Shown here one piece after another: positions 1 to 8,421 of a stretch of 64,000 bases of DNA (position 1 is the first letter of the stretch; every line of letters begins with the position of its first letter). This stretch comes from Betaproteobacteria bacterium (GTDB taxonomy: Bacteria; Pseudomonadota; Gammaproteobacteria; Burkholderiales; Usitatibacteraceae). Location of the stretch: assembly GCA_016720855.1 (NCBI GenBank), contig JADKJU010000002.1:620001-684000 (forward strand), written 5' to 3'. The notes below the pieces were generated by a model. That model was not told the origin of the DNA. It searched no databases and saw nothing but the letters and a program-made list of their open reading frames with translations. Made by a program: the position numbers and the translations under genes.

Positions 1-1451
1 AGCGCGAGCACGGGAACGGCCATGCCCACGCCCAGCATCGCGAATACAGCGAGCGATATCGAGGCCGGCTGCGCGAGCGTGAACCCGACCGCCGCGCCCA
101 TGAAGGGCGCCGTGCAGGGGGTCGCCACCAAGGTGGCCAGCACGCCTGCGAGGAAGGCATCGGCATAGCGCCCCTTGGCGGAAACGTTGGACGTCATCGA
201 CTGCGCGAACCCGCCCCACTCGAAGACACCGAAGAGGTTGAGCGCCATGAGGAAGAAGAGGGCGGCCAGCAGCGTCACGAACGCGGGCGATTGCAGCTGG
301 AAGCCCCAGCCCAGCTCCGTGCCGCCCGCGCGAAGCGCCAGGAGCAGACCCGCGAGCGCGAGGAAGGAAACGAGGACGCCTGCGGAAAAGACCGCGCCCT
401 GCATCCAGAGCGCGCGCGCATCGCCGTGCGCGTGGCGCACGAACCCCATCACCTTGATGCCGAGCACCGGGAAGACGCACGGCATGAGGTTCAGCAGCAG
501 GCCGCCCGCGAGCGCGAACACGAGCGCGAGCGCGAGGCTGGACCCGGCCTCGTTGCCTGCGGGCGCGATGGGCGCCTGCACGGGCGCGAGCGCGGCGACC
601 ACAGGCCCGGTGATCTCCACCGACCTGCGGTTCGCGGCACCCGGCCAGGCGCTGCCGGCCACGAGCACGCCTGCGAGATCCTTCACGTCCTGCGCCACGG
701 GCTCGACCAGCTGCATCTCGAGCCGGAATCCGCCGCCGTCGCGCGTGAGGACCTGCGGCGCAGGGTGGTCGATGAAATTCTCGCGGTAGGGGAAGAACGC
801 GACCGACGCCGGGGCAAGCGTGCCGGCAGGCGGCATGTAGCGCAGCGTGAGCCTGTTGCCGGCAATCGCAGATTCGGCCGTCCATCCGGTAAGCGTGGCG
901 GGCAGCTTCGCGCGCGCCTTCGCGAAGAGTGCGGCCTGGGCGCCGTCGGGCGGCGGATCGCCCTCCGCGACCGCAAAGGCGAGCGTGAGCGTGGCCTTCT
1001 CGGGAATGCAGATGTCCTTGCACACCAGCCAGCTCGCGTTCGCGGTGATCGTGACCGGGCCGGGCCGGGCATCTGCGGGTGGAGTGAGTTCGGACAGGAG
1101 GATGGCTTCGTCGGAATAGCCGTAATTCAACATGGGGCCGACGCGCTGGCCCTCGGGGTGCGGCCAGGCGATGGGGCCCGCGGTCCAGCCCTCGGGAAGC
1201 CGCCACTGGATTTTCGTGGGCAGGCCCGAGTCCCCCGGGTTCTTCCAGTAGGTGTGCCAGTGCTCGTCCATGTGCAGCCGCAGGCCCACGGTGGCGGGCT
1301 TGCCCGGGGAGGCGGCCGTGCGCTCCGCGATGAGCTCGGCTTCCACGTGCTCGGTGCGCACCGGCACCGCGTGCGCCGCGATCGCGAAGGCGCCTGCAAG
1401 GACGAGGGCTGCGGCGAGGAGGATCCGGTGGCGGGGGAGGGGGTGGGTCAT
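1..1451 (-). CDS. Thiol:disulfide interchange protein, DsbD/ScsB family (partial)
   Basis: Membrane protein that would carry reducing equivalents from cytoplasmic thioredoxin to periplasmic thiol partners. It reads leftward from ATG 1451 and runs off the left edge, so about 483 residues are visible. Seen: a hydrophobic signal segment (about residues 9-28), a periplasmic N-terminal domain containing the pair C144/C148 (WLVCKDICIP), then a transmembrane domain with MPCVFP (C325) and TPCTAP (C446), the redox-active cysteine pair of the DsbD core. The domain order matches DsbD and ScsB; the N-terminal domain looks more ScsB-like. Any C-terminal thioredoxin domain lies outside the window, so the subfamily stays open. 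Confidence 0.88.
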   Translation of the reverse strand, partial: MTHPLPRHRILLAAALVLAGAFAIAAHAVPVRTEHVEAELIAERTAASPGKPATVGLRLHMDEHWHTYWKNPGDSGLPTKIQWRLPEGWTAGPIAWPHPEGQRVGPMLNYGYSDEAILLSELTPPADARPGPVTITANASWLVCKDICIPEKATLTLAFAVAEGDPPPDGAQAALFAKARAKLPATLTGWTAESAIAGNRLTLRYMPPAGTLAPASVAFFPYRENFIDHPAPQVLTRDGGGFRLEMQLVEPVAQDVKDLAGVLVAGSAWPGAANRRSVEITGPVVAALAPVQAPIAPAGNEAGSSLALALVFALAGGLLLNLMPCVFPVLGIKVMGFVRHAHGDARALWMQGAVFSAGVLVSFLALAGLLLALRAGGTELGWGFQLQSPAFVTLLAALFFLMALNLFGVFEWGGFAQSMTSNVSAKGRYADAFLAGVLATLVATPCTAPFMGAAVGFTLAQPASISLAVFAMLGVGMAVPVLA

Positions 1452-1649
1452 CACGTACAATCGGGGGAAGCCAACGCATAGAGCGGCAATCGGGGGCGAA
1501 GTTCCTCCCCGGCCGGCCAACCATGCCCTGCGTCAGATTTCATCGTTTCGCGTCCCTAGCGACCAGGATTCCGCGCCTATTCTACTTGCCGCGGGCCTAC
1601 ACCCTGCCGCCGCGTGCCCGCCGGACCGCGTATCCCTCCTGAGGCATCC

Positions 1650-2867
1650 ATGGCCACGCTGACCCGCAGGAAAGCCGCGGCGCCCGAGCCCGAGTCCACC
1701 GCCGAGGTGACGCGCAAGGAACCCGACGACGTCCTGTTCTTCGCCACCTGTCCGCGCGGCCTCGCGGGCGCGCTGGCCGAGGAGCTGGCCGGGCTGGGCG
1801 CGACGCAAATCAAGGCGGGCGAGGCGGGAGTCGATTTCGAAGGGCCCTTCGCGCTCGCCTACAAGGCGAATCTGGAATCGCGGCTGGCCACGCGCATCCT
1901 CGCCCGCGTCGCGCGCTTCGATTACCGAAACGAGACGGACATCTACGAGGGCGCCAGGCAGGTGCGCTGGCACGCGCACTTCGGCCTCGAGAGAACGTTC
2001 AAGGTCGACACGAACGCGGTCAAGGCGCCGGTGAAGAGCATCGACTTCGTCACGCTCAAGGTGAAGGACGCGATCGCCGACGTCTTTCGCGACGCTTTCG
2101 GCAAGCGCCCCGACGTGTCCTCGCGCGAGCCCGAGGTGCGCGTGCACGTATTCCTCGACGCGAAGTGGTGCACGCTCTACCTGGACACCAGCGGCGAGCC
2201 GCTCTTCAAGCGCGGGCGGCGCGACCGGGCCGGGGAGGCGCCCCTCAAGAAGAACCTGGCGGCGGGGCTGCTCCGGCTCTCGGGGTGGACCCCGGAACAG
2301 CCGCTGCTCGATCCCATGTGCGGCGCCGGAACCATCCTCGTTGAAGCTGCTGAAATGGCGCTGGGGCTGGCGCCCGGCCGCGATCGCCCGTTCGGGTTCG
2401 AAAAGCTCACGCGCTTCGACGCGGCTGCCTGGGAGGCAATCAAGGCCGAGAGCGCGGAGCGCGCGCAACCGGCGGCGCCGCGCGAGATCCACGGCTCCGA
2501 CCTCTACGGCAGCACGCTCGACCTGGCGCGTGCCAACCTGCGCGACATGAATCTCGAGGGCGTCGTGTCGCTCAAGCAGGCGAACCTCCTCGAGCTTTCC
2601 GCGCCCGCGCCATCGGGGCTCCTCGTCACCAATCCGCCCTACGGCGTGCGCATCGGCGAGAAGGAGGAGCTCGCGAAGTTCTACCCGGAGCTCGGCCACC
2701 TGCTGAAGCAGAAGTTCGCCGGCTGGACCGCCTACATCTTCTCCGGCGACCCGGACCTTCCGAAGCTGATCCGCCTTGCCGCCACGAAGCGCACCGTGCT
2801 CTACAACGGCGCCATCGAGTGCCGGCTCTACGAATACCGCATGGTCGCCGGCGGCAACCGACCCTGA
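1650..2867 (+). CDS. rlmL: THUMP-domain class I rRNA methyltransferase, RlmL-like
   Basis: Predicted SAM-dependent methyltransferase acting on 23S rRNA guanine (m2G), cytoplasmic. 405 residues from ATG 1650; a GAGG a few bases upstream supports this start over the in-frame GTG at 1614. Seen: an N-terminal ferredoxin-like/THUMP region (about residues 25-165), the SAM-binding loop LDPMCGAGT (about residue 220) and the catalytic NPPYG (residue 328) typical of N2-guanine and N6-adenine methyltransferases. It matches only the N-terminal (RlmL) half of the E. coli RlmKL fusion, which is the usual size outside gammaproteobacteria. The exact target base is inferred from the family. Confidence 0.88.
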   Translation: MATLTRRKAAAPEPESTAEVTRKEPDDVLFFATCPRGLAGALAEELAGLGATQIKAGEAGVDFEGPFALAYKANLESRLATRILARVARFDYRNETDIYEGARQVRWHAHFGLERTFKVDTNAVKAPVKSIDFVTLKVKDAIADVFRDAFGKRPDVSSREPEVRVHVFLDAKWCTLYLDTSGEPLFKRGRRDRAGEAPLKKNLAAGLLRLSGWTPEQPLLDPMCGAGTILVEAAEMALGLAPGRDRPFGFEKLTRFDAAAWEAIKAESAERAQPAAPREIHGSDLYGSTLDLARANLRDMNLEGVVSLKQANLLELSAPAPSGLLVTNPPYGVRIGEKEELAKFYPELGHLLKQKFAGWTAYIFSGDPDLPKLIRLAATKRTVLYNGAIECRLYEYRMVAGGNRP

Positions 2868-3631
2868 CCGCGCTGCTCCTGATCAAGCTGGCGCTGGTCC
2901 CGTTCGCGGTGTGGCTCGCGAGCCTTGCCGCGCGGCGCTGGGGGCACGCGGTCTCCGGCTATCTCGGAGGCTTTCCCATGATCGGCGGCCCGATCACGCT
3001 CTATCTCGCCGTCGATTACGGGGCGGATTTCGCCGCACGCTCGGCCCTCGTGACGATGGCGGCGGTCGCGGGACAGGCGGGGCACATGGTCGCGTTTTCC
3101 GCGGCCGGCCGCGCGGCGGGGGCGCTGGCAGGGCTCGCAGCCGGCTGGACCGCCTACGCAGTGCTTTCGGTTGGCGTGGGCTCGCTTCCGCTTGTACCGG
3201 CATCCGCGCTGGCACTGGCGATCGCGGGCCTTCTGCTCGCCGCGCGGATCCTGCCGCAGCCGCGAGACATTGCAACGCGGCCCGTGATTCCACCCGTGGA
3301 AATGTGGCTGCGGCTCGCCGCGGCACTGGCGCTGGCAGCCCTCATCCTTTTCGGCGCGGCCACGCTCGGGCCGACGGTGAGCGGCATCCTCCTGTCGCTT
3401 CCCATCACCGGCTCGATCATGCCGCCCTTCACACTGAAGCTCTACGGGCCCGATGCGCTCGCGCGGCTGCAACGCGGATTCATCACAGGCCTCACCGGAT
3501 TCACCGCATTCTTCTTCGTGGTGAGTGTGGCGGTGGTGCCTTTGGGTGTCGTGGGGGCGTTCACGCTCGCCACGGCCGCAGCACTCGCCACGGTCGGGGC
3601 ATTTTCGCGGTCGAGCAGGTCGCGCGCGTGA
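2819..3631 (+). CDS. Polytopic membrane protein, unknown function
   Basis: I do not recognise a family. The product (up to 270 residues) is almost wholly hydrophobic, with about eight transmembrane segments and short loops; GFPMIGGPITLYLAV near residue 50 and SLPITGSIMPPFTL near residue 195 look like an internal pseudo-repeat (G-x-P-I-x-G-x-I), as seen in two-fold symmetric transporters or channels. The start is uncertain: GTG 2819 lies inside the methyltransferase gene and gives an arginine-rich N-terminus before the first helix, while CTG 2864 would abut the upstream stop. It directly follows the methyltransferase and is probably co-transcribed with it. Confidence 0.6.
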   Translation: MPALRIPHGRRRQPTLTALLLIKLALVPFAVWLASLAARRWGHAVSGYLGGFPMIGGPITLYLAVDYGADFAARSALVTMAAVAGQAGHMVAFSAAGRAAGALAGLAAGWTAYAVLSVGVGSLPLVPASALALAIAGLLLAARILPQPRDIATRPVIPPVEMWLRLAAALALAALILFGAATLGPTVSGILLSLPITGSIMPPFTLKLYGPDALARLQRGFITGLTGFTAFFFVVSVAVVPLGVVGAFTLATAAALATVGAFSRSSRSRA

Positions 3632-3644
3632 AACGCGCGCGTTG

Positions 3645-3658
3645 CTGATCTGCCTCAA
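3645..3658 (+). promoter_or_regulatory. Candidate FNR/Anr box upstream of first ubiT-like gene
   Basis: CTGAT-CTGC-CTCAA matches the FNR consensus TTGAT-N4-ATCAA at 8 of 10 arm positions. If it acts as a class II site centred at -41.5, the start point falls near 3693 and a -10-like TAGCGT lies at 3681-3686, just before the gene. The same box, differing at one base, recurs at 4209-4222. Inference from spacing and gene function. Confidence 0.5.
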
Positions 3659-3694
3659 CACCTTCGGGGGAGTCTGGGGCTAGCGTGAATCGTC

Positions 3695-4183
3695 ATGAAC
3701 GGTCCCATCATGCCGCTGCACGGAATGAGACGGCGCGCGGTCCTGCCGCAGCCCATTCGCTCCATGGTGAGGAAGCTTCCTCGCGTGCCTTCCTCGGCCG
3801 TCGTGGCGGCGGTGCTCAACCTCATGATCCGCAGGCGTCTCCCGATCACGGTATTCGAGCACCTCGGCGACCGGCCGTTCTCGATCGAGGTACGCGACCT
3901 GGATCTGGTGATGGCCTTTCGCTATGTCGGCCGCCGGTTCGTGCCCGTGCCCTCGTCCGGGCAGGCGGCGCTGCGCTTCCGGGTGAATGCCTCCGACTTC
4001 ACCACCCTCGCCGCACCCGGGGACGCGCCTGACGCCCTCTTCCTGCACGATCTCGTGGTGGTGGGCGACCCCGATATCGCGCAGGAGGTGCACCATGCAC
4101 TGGAAGGCATCGACGTGGTCCGCACCCGCCGGATCCTGCGGCGCGCCCTGCGGCGGGTCGAGCGGGAGTGCGCCCCGGGATGA
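3695..4183 (+). CDS. ubiT: SCP2-domain protein, UbiT-like
   Basis: Likely accessory protein of O2-independent ubiquinone synthesis; in E. coli UbiT is an SCP2-fold protein that binds the lipid intermediates. 162 residues; an N-terminal LPRVPSS segment leads into an SCP2 domain (about residues 40-135) with the terminal DVVRTRRILRRALRR helix. Alternative starts at 3710 and 3725 are possible because the predicted transcription start (about 3693) almost meets ATG 3695. It lies 102 bp upstream of ubiU and is the first of two UbiT-like genes here (second at 6276). Which one is the working UbiT is unknown. Confidence 0.75.
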   Translation: MNGPIMPLHGMRRRAVLPQPIRSMVRKLPRVPSSAVVAAVLNLMIRRRLPITVFEHLGDRPFSIEVRDLDLVMAFRYVGRRFVPVPSSGQAALRFRVNASDFTTLAAPGDAPDALFLHDLVVVGDPDIAQEVHHALEGIDVVRTRRILRRALRRVERECAPG

Positions 4184-4208
4184 GCCGCGGCCCCTTTCTT
4201 CGATTTCC

Positions 4209-4222
4209 CTGATCTGTCTCAA
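4209..4222 (+). promoter_or_regulatory. Candidate FNR/Anr box upstream of ubiU
   Basis: CTGAT-CTGT-CTCAA, 13 of 14 bases identical to the box at 3645-3658 and 8 of 10 to the FNR arm consensus. A class II arrangement would put the start point near 4257 with TAGCCT at 4244-4249 as the -10. Activation of ubiUV by FNR is known in E. coli; its use here is inference. Confidence 0.55.
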
Positions 4223-4285
4223 GGAAATCGCGGGTGCGCGGACTAGCCTGTCCCGTCCCGTGATTGTCCGTCCCGAAAGCCCGAG

Positions 4286-5329
4286 GTGACCGTGGCCCAG
4301 GTGGTTCCCTTCCCCGCGCGACCCGCAGCCCGCATGAGGCTCGTGTGCCCCGCCGGCACGCCGCCCGCGCTGCGGATCGCCGTCGACAATGGCGCCGATG
4401 ACGTTTACCTCGGCTTCCGGGACGAGACGAACGCGCGCAACTTCGCGGGCCTCAACTTCGACGACAAGGCGATACGGGAAGGCCTCGACTACGCGCATCG
4501 CAAGGGCGCGCAGGTGCTCGTCGCGCTCAACACCTTTCCGCAGCCCTCTACCTGGCGCAAGTGGCAGACCGCGGTGGATCGCGCGGCGGACCTCGGCGTG
4601 GACGCGATCATCGTCGCCGACGCGGGGCTGCTTGCCTACGCCGCGAAGAGGCATCCGCTGCTTCGCCTGCACCTGTCCGTGCAGGGCTCGGCCACCAGCC
4701 ACGAGGCGATCAACTTCTACCACGAGAAATTCGGCATCAAGCGCGCCGTGCTGCCGCGCGTGCTTTCCGTGGAGCAGGCCGAGAAGGCCATCGCGCGCAC
4801 GCCCGTGGAGATCGAGGTGTTCGGCTTCGGGAGCCTGTCGATCATGGTCGAGGGGCGGTGCGCGCTCTCCTCCTATGCCACGGGAGAGTCTCCCAACACG
4901 CACGGCGGCTGCTCGCCGGCCAAGGCGGTGCGCTGGCAGCAGGTTCCGGGCGGGCTCGAGTCGCGGCTGGGCGGCATCCTCATCGACCGCTTCGGCGAGG
5001 CCGATCATCCGGGCTACCCCACCCTGTGCCGCGGCCGCTTCGTGGTGAACGGCGATACCTACTACCCGTTCGAGGAGCCCACGAGCCTCAATACGCTCGA
5101 GCTCCTGCCGCGCCTGCAGGCGATGGGGGTGGCGGCGATCAAGATCGAGGGGCGGCAGCGCAGCCCCGTCTACGTGGAGGCCGTGACGCGCGTCTGGCGC
5201 GAGGCGCTGGACGACTGCGCGCGCGAGCCGCAGCGCTTCCGCGTGAAGCCCGCCTGGCAGGAAGCGCTTGCCGGCATCTCCGAGGGGCGCCAATGCACGC
5301 TGGGCGCCTATCATCGGCCGTGGAAATGA
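4286..5329 (+). CDS. ubiU: O2-independent ubiquinone hydroxylation protein UbiU (peptidase U32 family)
   Basis: With UbiV forms the complex that hydroxylates the ubiquinone ring without oxygen. 347 residues from GTG 4286; ATG 4334 would start exactly where E. coli UbiU does (LVCPAG), and GTG 4292 has an AGGTGA just upstream. Conserved blocks: NARNFAGLNF, GESPNTHGGCSPAK, EEPTSLNTLELLP, KIEGRQRSP. In E. coli the [4Fe-4S] ligands are C169, C176, C193 and C232. The last three align here with C192, C209 and C248 at identical spacing, but the first is Ser185 (GSLSIMVEGRC), which is unusual. The stop overlaps the ubiV start (ATGA), so translation is probably coupled. Confidence 0.93.
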   Translation: MTVAQVVPFPARPAARMRLVCPAGTPPALRIAVDNGADDVYLGFRDETNARNFAGLNFDDKAIREGLDYAHRKGAQVLVALNTFPQPSTWRKWQTAVDRAADLGVDAIIVADAGLLAYAAKRHPLLRLHLSVQGSATSHEAINFYHEKFGIKRAVLPRVLSVEQAEKAIARTPVEIEVFGFGSLSIMVEGRCALSSYATGESPNTHGGCSPAKAVRWQQVPGGLESRLGGILIDRFGEADHPGYPTLCRGRFVVNGDTYYPFEEPTSLNTLELLPRLQAMGVAAIKIEGRQRSPVYVEAVTRVWREALDDCAREPQRFRVKPAWQEALAGISEGRQCTLGAYHRPWK

Positions 5330-6279
5330 ACGCGACCCCCGGGAAGACGATGAAGCTCGCCCTCGGCCCCCTTCTCTACTATTGGCCGCGCGAGACCGTG
5401 CTCGCTTTCTATCGCGAAGCGGCGGGCTGGCCGGTGGAAACCGTCTACCTGGGCGAGACGGTGTGTTCGCGCCGCCGCGAGCTGAAGCTCGCCGACTGGA
5501 TCGCGATCGGAGAGGACCTTGCCCGCGCCGGGAAGGAAGTGGTGCTGTCCACCGGCGAACTCCTAGAAAGCGACGCGGACCTTCGCACCATGCACGCGGT
5601 GGCGGACAACGGCGTCTTCCGCGTCGAGGCGAACGACATGGCTGCGGTGCGGGCGCTGGCGGGAAAAGCCCCGTTCGTCGCCGGACCCTTCCTCAACGTC
5701 TACAACGCAGGCACGCTTCGGCTGCTGGCGGACCTGGGCGCGACACGATGGGTGGCACCCGTGGAGCTGTCCCGCGATGGCATCGCGGCCGTCGTGGCCG
5801 AGGGGCCCGCGGACTTCGAGACGGAGGTCTTCGCGTACGGGCGCCTGCCGCTGGCGGTGTCGGCGCGCTGCTTCACGGCGCGCTACAACAATCTCACCAA
5901 GGATCACTGCGAGTTCCGCTGCATCGACCATCCCGACGGCCTGGCGCTCGATACGCAGGACGCGGAGCACTTCCTGGTGCTGAACGGGGTGCAGACGCAG
6001 TCGGCCAGCGTGCACAGCCTGGCGCCCTTCGTGGATGAAGCGCGCGCCGCCGGTGTGGGCATCCTGCGCCTCTCGCCGCAGTCTCGCGGCACCGGCGAGG
6101 TCGTCGCAATCTTTCGCGCCCTGCTTTCGGGCGCCGTCGGTCCGGGCGAAGCGGCGGCGCGGCTCGCGCCGGTCATGCCCGCCGCCGCCTGCGACGGTTA
6201 CTGGCACGGCAAGCCCGGCATCGTCTCGGATTGGGGACGCGTTCGCGAACACGTCCCCGAAATGGAGGAACGCCCATGA
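5326..6279 (+). CDS. ubiV: O2-independent ubiquinone hydroxylation protein UbiV
   Basis: U32-family partner of UbiU in anaerobic ubiquinone ring hydroxylation. 317 residues from ATG 5326, which overlaps the ubiU stop; ATG 5350 (MKLALGPLLYYW) would place the first cluster cysteine at residue 39, as in E. coli. All four expected Fe-S cysteines are present with E. coli spacing (C47, C182, C195, C199 in the longer numbering; 13 and 4 residues between the last three, in SARC...KDHCEFRC). In contrast to UbiU next door, the cluster site is intact. It ends in an ATGA overlap with the second ubiT-like gene. Confidence 0.93.
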   Translation: MNATPGKTMKLALGPLLYYWPRETVLAFYREAAGWPVETVYLGETVCSRRRELKLADWIAIGEDLARAGKEVVLSTGELLESDADLRTMHAVADNGVFRVEANDMAAVRALAGKAPFVAGPFLNVYNAGTLRLLADLGATRWVAPVELSRDGIAAVVAEGPADFETEVFAYGRLPLAVSARCFTARYNNLTKDHCEFRCIDHPDGLALDTQDAEHFLVLNGVQTQSASVHSLAPFVDEARAAGVGILRLSPQSRGTGEVVAIFRALLSGAVGPGEAAARLAPVMPAAACDGYWHGKPGIVSDWGRVREHVPEMEERP

Positions 6280-6737
6280 ACGCAACTGTTGCCCGCCGCC
6301 TGCCGGCGCCGGTTCGTGCCGTCGCCAGGCGCCTGCCGCGCTTCCCGGCTTCGATCGCCTTCGCAACGGGGCTGAACCTCACGCTTCGCCGCAAGTTCCC
6401 GGACGATGTGCTGGAGCGCCTCGAGGGCCACACCTTTGCCATCGTCGTCGAGGACGCCGGCGTCGAGCTCCTGTTCCGCGTCCGCAACCGGCGCTTCGTG
6501 CCGGTGGCAAACGCCGCCGAGCCGGTGCTGCGGTTCCGCGCCGTGGCGTGGGATTACGCCGCGCTCGCCGCCCGCGAGGCGGACCCGGACACGCTCTTCT
6601 TCAACCGCCGGCTCGTGGTCGAGGGCGACACCGAAATCGCGCTCCTGGTGAAGAACACGATGGACACGATCGACATCCCGCGCACGCGCGGGCTCCTCAA
6701 GCGGGCGATGAAGGTCATCGGTCCGGGAACGCGCTGA
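6276..6737 (+). CDS. ubiT: SCP2-domain protein, second UbiT-like
   Basis: 153 residues from ATG 6276, preceded by GGAGGA at 6264-6269 and overlapping the ubiV stop as ATGA. An SCP2-type lipid-binding domain (about residues 30-130) follows the LPRFPASIAFATGLNL segment, and the chain ends with the same DIPRTRGLLKRAMK helix type as the gene at 3695. Because this copy is translationally coupled to ubiUV, it is the better candidate for the true UbiT, the third protein needed for O2-independent ubiquinone synthesis. The two paralogues are clearly diverged, so a recent duplication is unlikely. Confidence 0.82.
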   Translation: MNATVARRLPAPVRAVARRLPRFPASIAFATGLNLTLRRKFPDDVLERLEGHTFAIVVEDAGVELLFRVRNRRFVPVANAAEPVLRFRAVAWDYAALAAREADPDTLFFNRRLVVEGDTEIALLVKNTMDTIDIPRTRGLLKRAMKVIGPGTR

Positions 6738-6757
6738 AGACGGCGGAGCGCTCGCGC

Positions 6758-8404
6758 ATGAGCACTCCATCGCGAACGCATGGGCGGCATTCGGTCGCGA
6801 CGGAGCTGCTGGGCGCGCTGGCGGGCGTCGGCGCCCGCGAGATCTTCGGCATTCCCGGGGATTTCGCCCTGCCCTTCTTCGATGCGGTCGAAGCGGACGG
6901 TCGGCTTCCCCTCTATACGCTGTCGCACGAGCCGGCGGTGGGATTCGCCGCCGATGCCGCGGCGCGTATGCGCTGCGCGCCCTCCATCGCCGCAGTCACG
7001 TACGGGGCCGGCGCCTTCAACATCGTGAACGCGGTGGCATCGGCGTTCGCGGAGAAGTCGCCCGTGGTGGTGATCTCCGGCGCGCCCGGGGCGCACGAGC
7101 GCGGCTCGGGCCTGCTGCTGCATCACCAGGCGAAGACGATCGAGTCGCAGTACGAGATGTTCCGCCACGTGACCTGCGACCAGGCGCGGCTGGATGACCC
7201 GGCCACCGCCGGCGCGCAGATCGCGCGGGTGCTCGCCTCCGCGCAGCGCTACTCGCGACCCGTTTACGTGGAACTGCCGCGCGACACGGTGAACGCCCCG
7301 TGTGCGCCGGCGCAGGCGGAGCCGGCCCCGCCGGTGGATCGGGAGGCGCTGGCGGCCTGCGCGGACGAGATCCTGGGGCGGCTCGGGGCGGCGCGTTCCC
7401 CGGTGCTCATGGTGGACGTCGAGGTGCGCCGCTTCGGGCTGGAGCCGCAGGTCGCCGCGCTCGCGCGGCGCCTGGCCATTCCCGTCGTCACGACGCTCAT
7501 GGGCCGCGGGCTGCTCGAGAATGCCGACGCGCCGCTCGTGGGCACCTATCTCGGCCTCGCGGGCATCCCGGAAGTCTCGGCGCTGGTCGAGGAGTCCGAT
7601 GGCCTGCTGCTGCTCGGCGTCATCGTGTGCGATACCAACTTCGGCGTCTCGGCGCGGCGCGTGGACCTGCGGCACGCGATCCAGGCGCTGGACGGGCGCG
7701 TGACGCTCGGGTTTCACACCTATGCCGACATGCCCCTCGCCTCGCTGGTGGAGGCATTGCTCGAGCGCGCGCAGCCGCTCGCGTCGGCGCAGGCCGTGTC
7801 GCCGGTGGAGCCGCCGCGCGGCCTCGTGCGGGACGCGGCGGCGGTCCAGCCCCTCGACGTATCGCGCGCGCTCAACGACGCGATGGATACGCACGGCCGC
7901 ATGCCGGTGGCGACCGACGTCGGGGACTGCCTCTTCACCGCCATGGACCTGCAGCAGACCGACCATGTGGCCCCGGGCTATTACGCGACCATGGGCTTTG
8001 GCGTCCCGGCGGGCCTCGGCGTTCAGGCCGCGAGTGGTCGGCGTCCCCTCGTGCTGGTGGGCGACGGGGCCTTCCAGATGACGGGCATGGAACTCGGGCA
8101 TTGCGCGCGTCACGGATGGGACCCGGTGGTGGTTGTTCTCAACAACGGCGGCTGGGGGATGCTGTCTGCATTCCGGCCCGATGCGCACTACAACGCTCTG
8201 GGCACGTGGAACCTGGCGCGGGTGGCGGACGCGCTCGGCGGAGCCGGGCATCTCGTGCGCACTCGCGCGGAACTCGCGCAGGCGCTGGAGACGGCGATAA
8301 CGCGGCCGGGGCGCTTCCACCTCCTCGACGTGCGTATCGCGCCGGGGGCGTTGTCGCCGGCGCTGCGGCGCTTTGCCGACGCCGTCGCGCGCCTGCAGGG
8401 CTGA
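6758..8404 (+). CDS. ThDP-dependent indolepyruvate/phenylpyruvate decarboxylase
   Basis: Predicted to decarboxylate an aromatic 2-oxo acid (phenylpyruvate or indolepyruvate) to the aldehyde, in the cytosol. 548 residues in the three-domain pyruvate-decarboxylase layout: N-terminal Pyr domain with the activating Glu in SHEPAVG (about residue 56), central TPP-fold domain, and C-terminal PP domain with the ThDP/Mg motif GDGAFQMTG (from residue 435) ending in LNNGGWG. The sequence resembles the Azospirillum-type enzyme used for auxin synthesis. It starts 20 bp after the second ubiT-like gene on the same strand, so it is probably in that operon; its link to quinone synthesis is unclear. Substrate is inferred. 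Confidence 0.85.
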   Translation: MSTPSRTHGRHSVATELLGALAGVGAREIFGIPGDFALPFFDAVEADGRLPLYTLSHEPAVGFAADAAARMRCAPSIAAVTYGAGAFNIVNAVASAFAEKSPVVVISGAPGAHERGSGLLLHHQAKTIESQYEMFRHVTCDQARLDDPATAGAQIARVLASAQRYSRPVYVELPRDTVNAPCAPAQAEPAPPVDREALAACADEILGRLGAARSPVLMVDVEVRRFGLEPQVAALARRLAIPVVTTLMGRGLLENADAPLVGTYLGLAGIPEVSALVEESDGLLLLGVIVCDTNFGVSARRVDLRHAIQALDGRVTLGFHTYADMPLASLVEALLERAQPLASAQAVSPVEPPRGLVRDAAAVQPLDVSRALNDAMDTHGRMPVATDVGDCLFTAMDLQQTDHVAPGYYATMGFGVPAGLGVQAASGRRPLVLVGDGAFQMTGMELGHCARHGWDPVVVVLNNGGWGMLSAFRPDAHYNALGTWNLARVADALGGAGHLVRTRAELAQALETAITRPGRFHLLDVRIAPGALSPALRRFADAVARLQG

Positions 8405-8421
8405 GATGGCGGGTTCGGATT

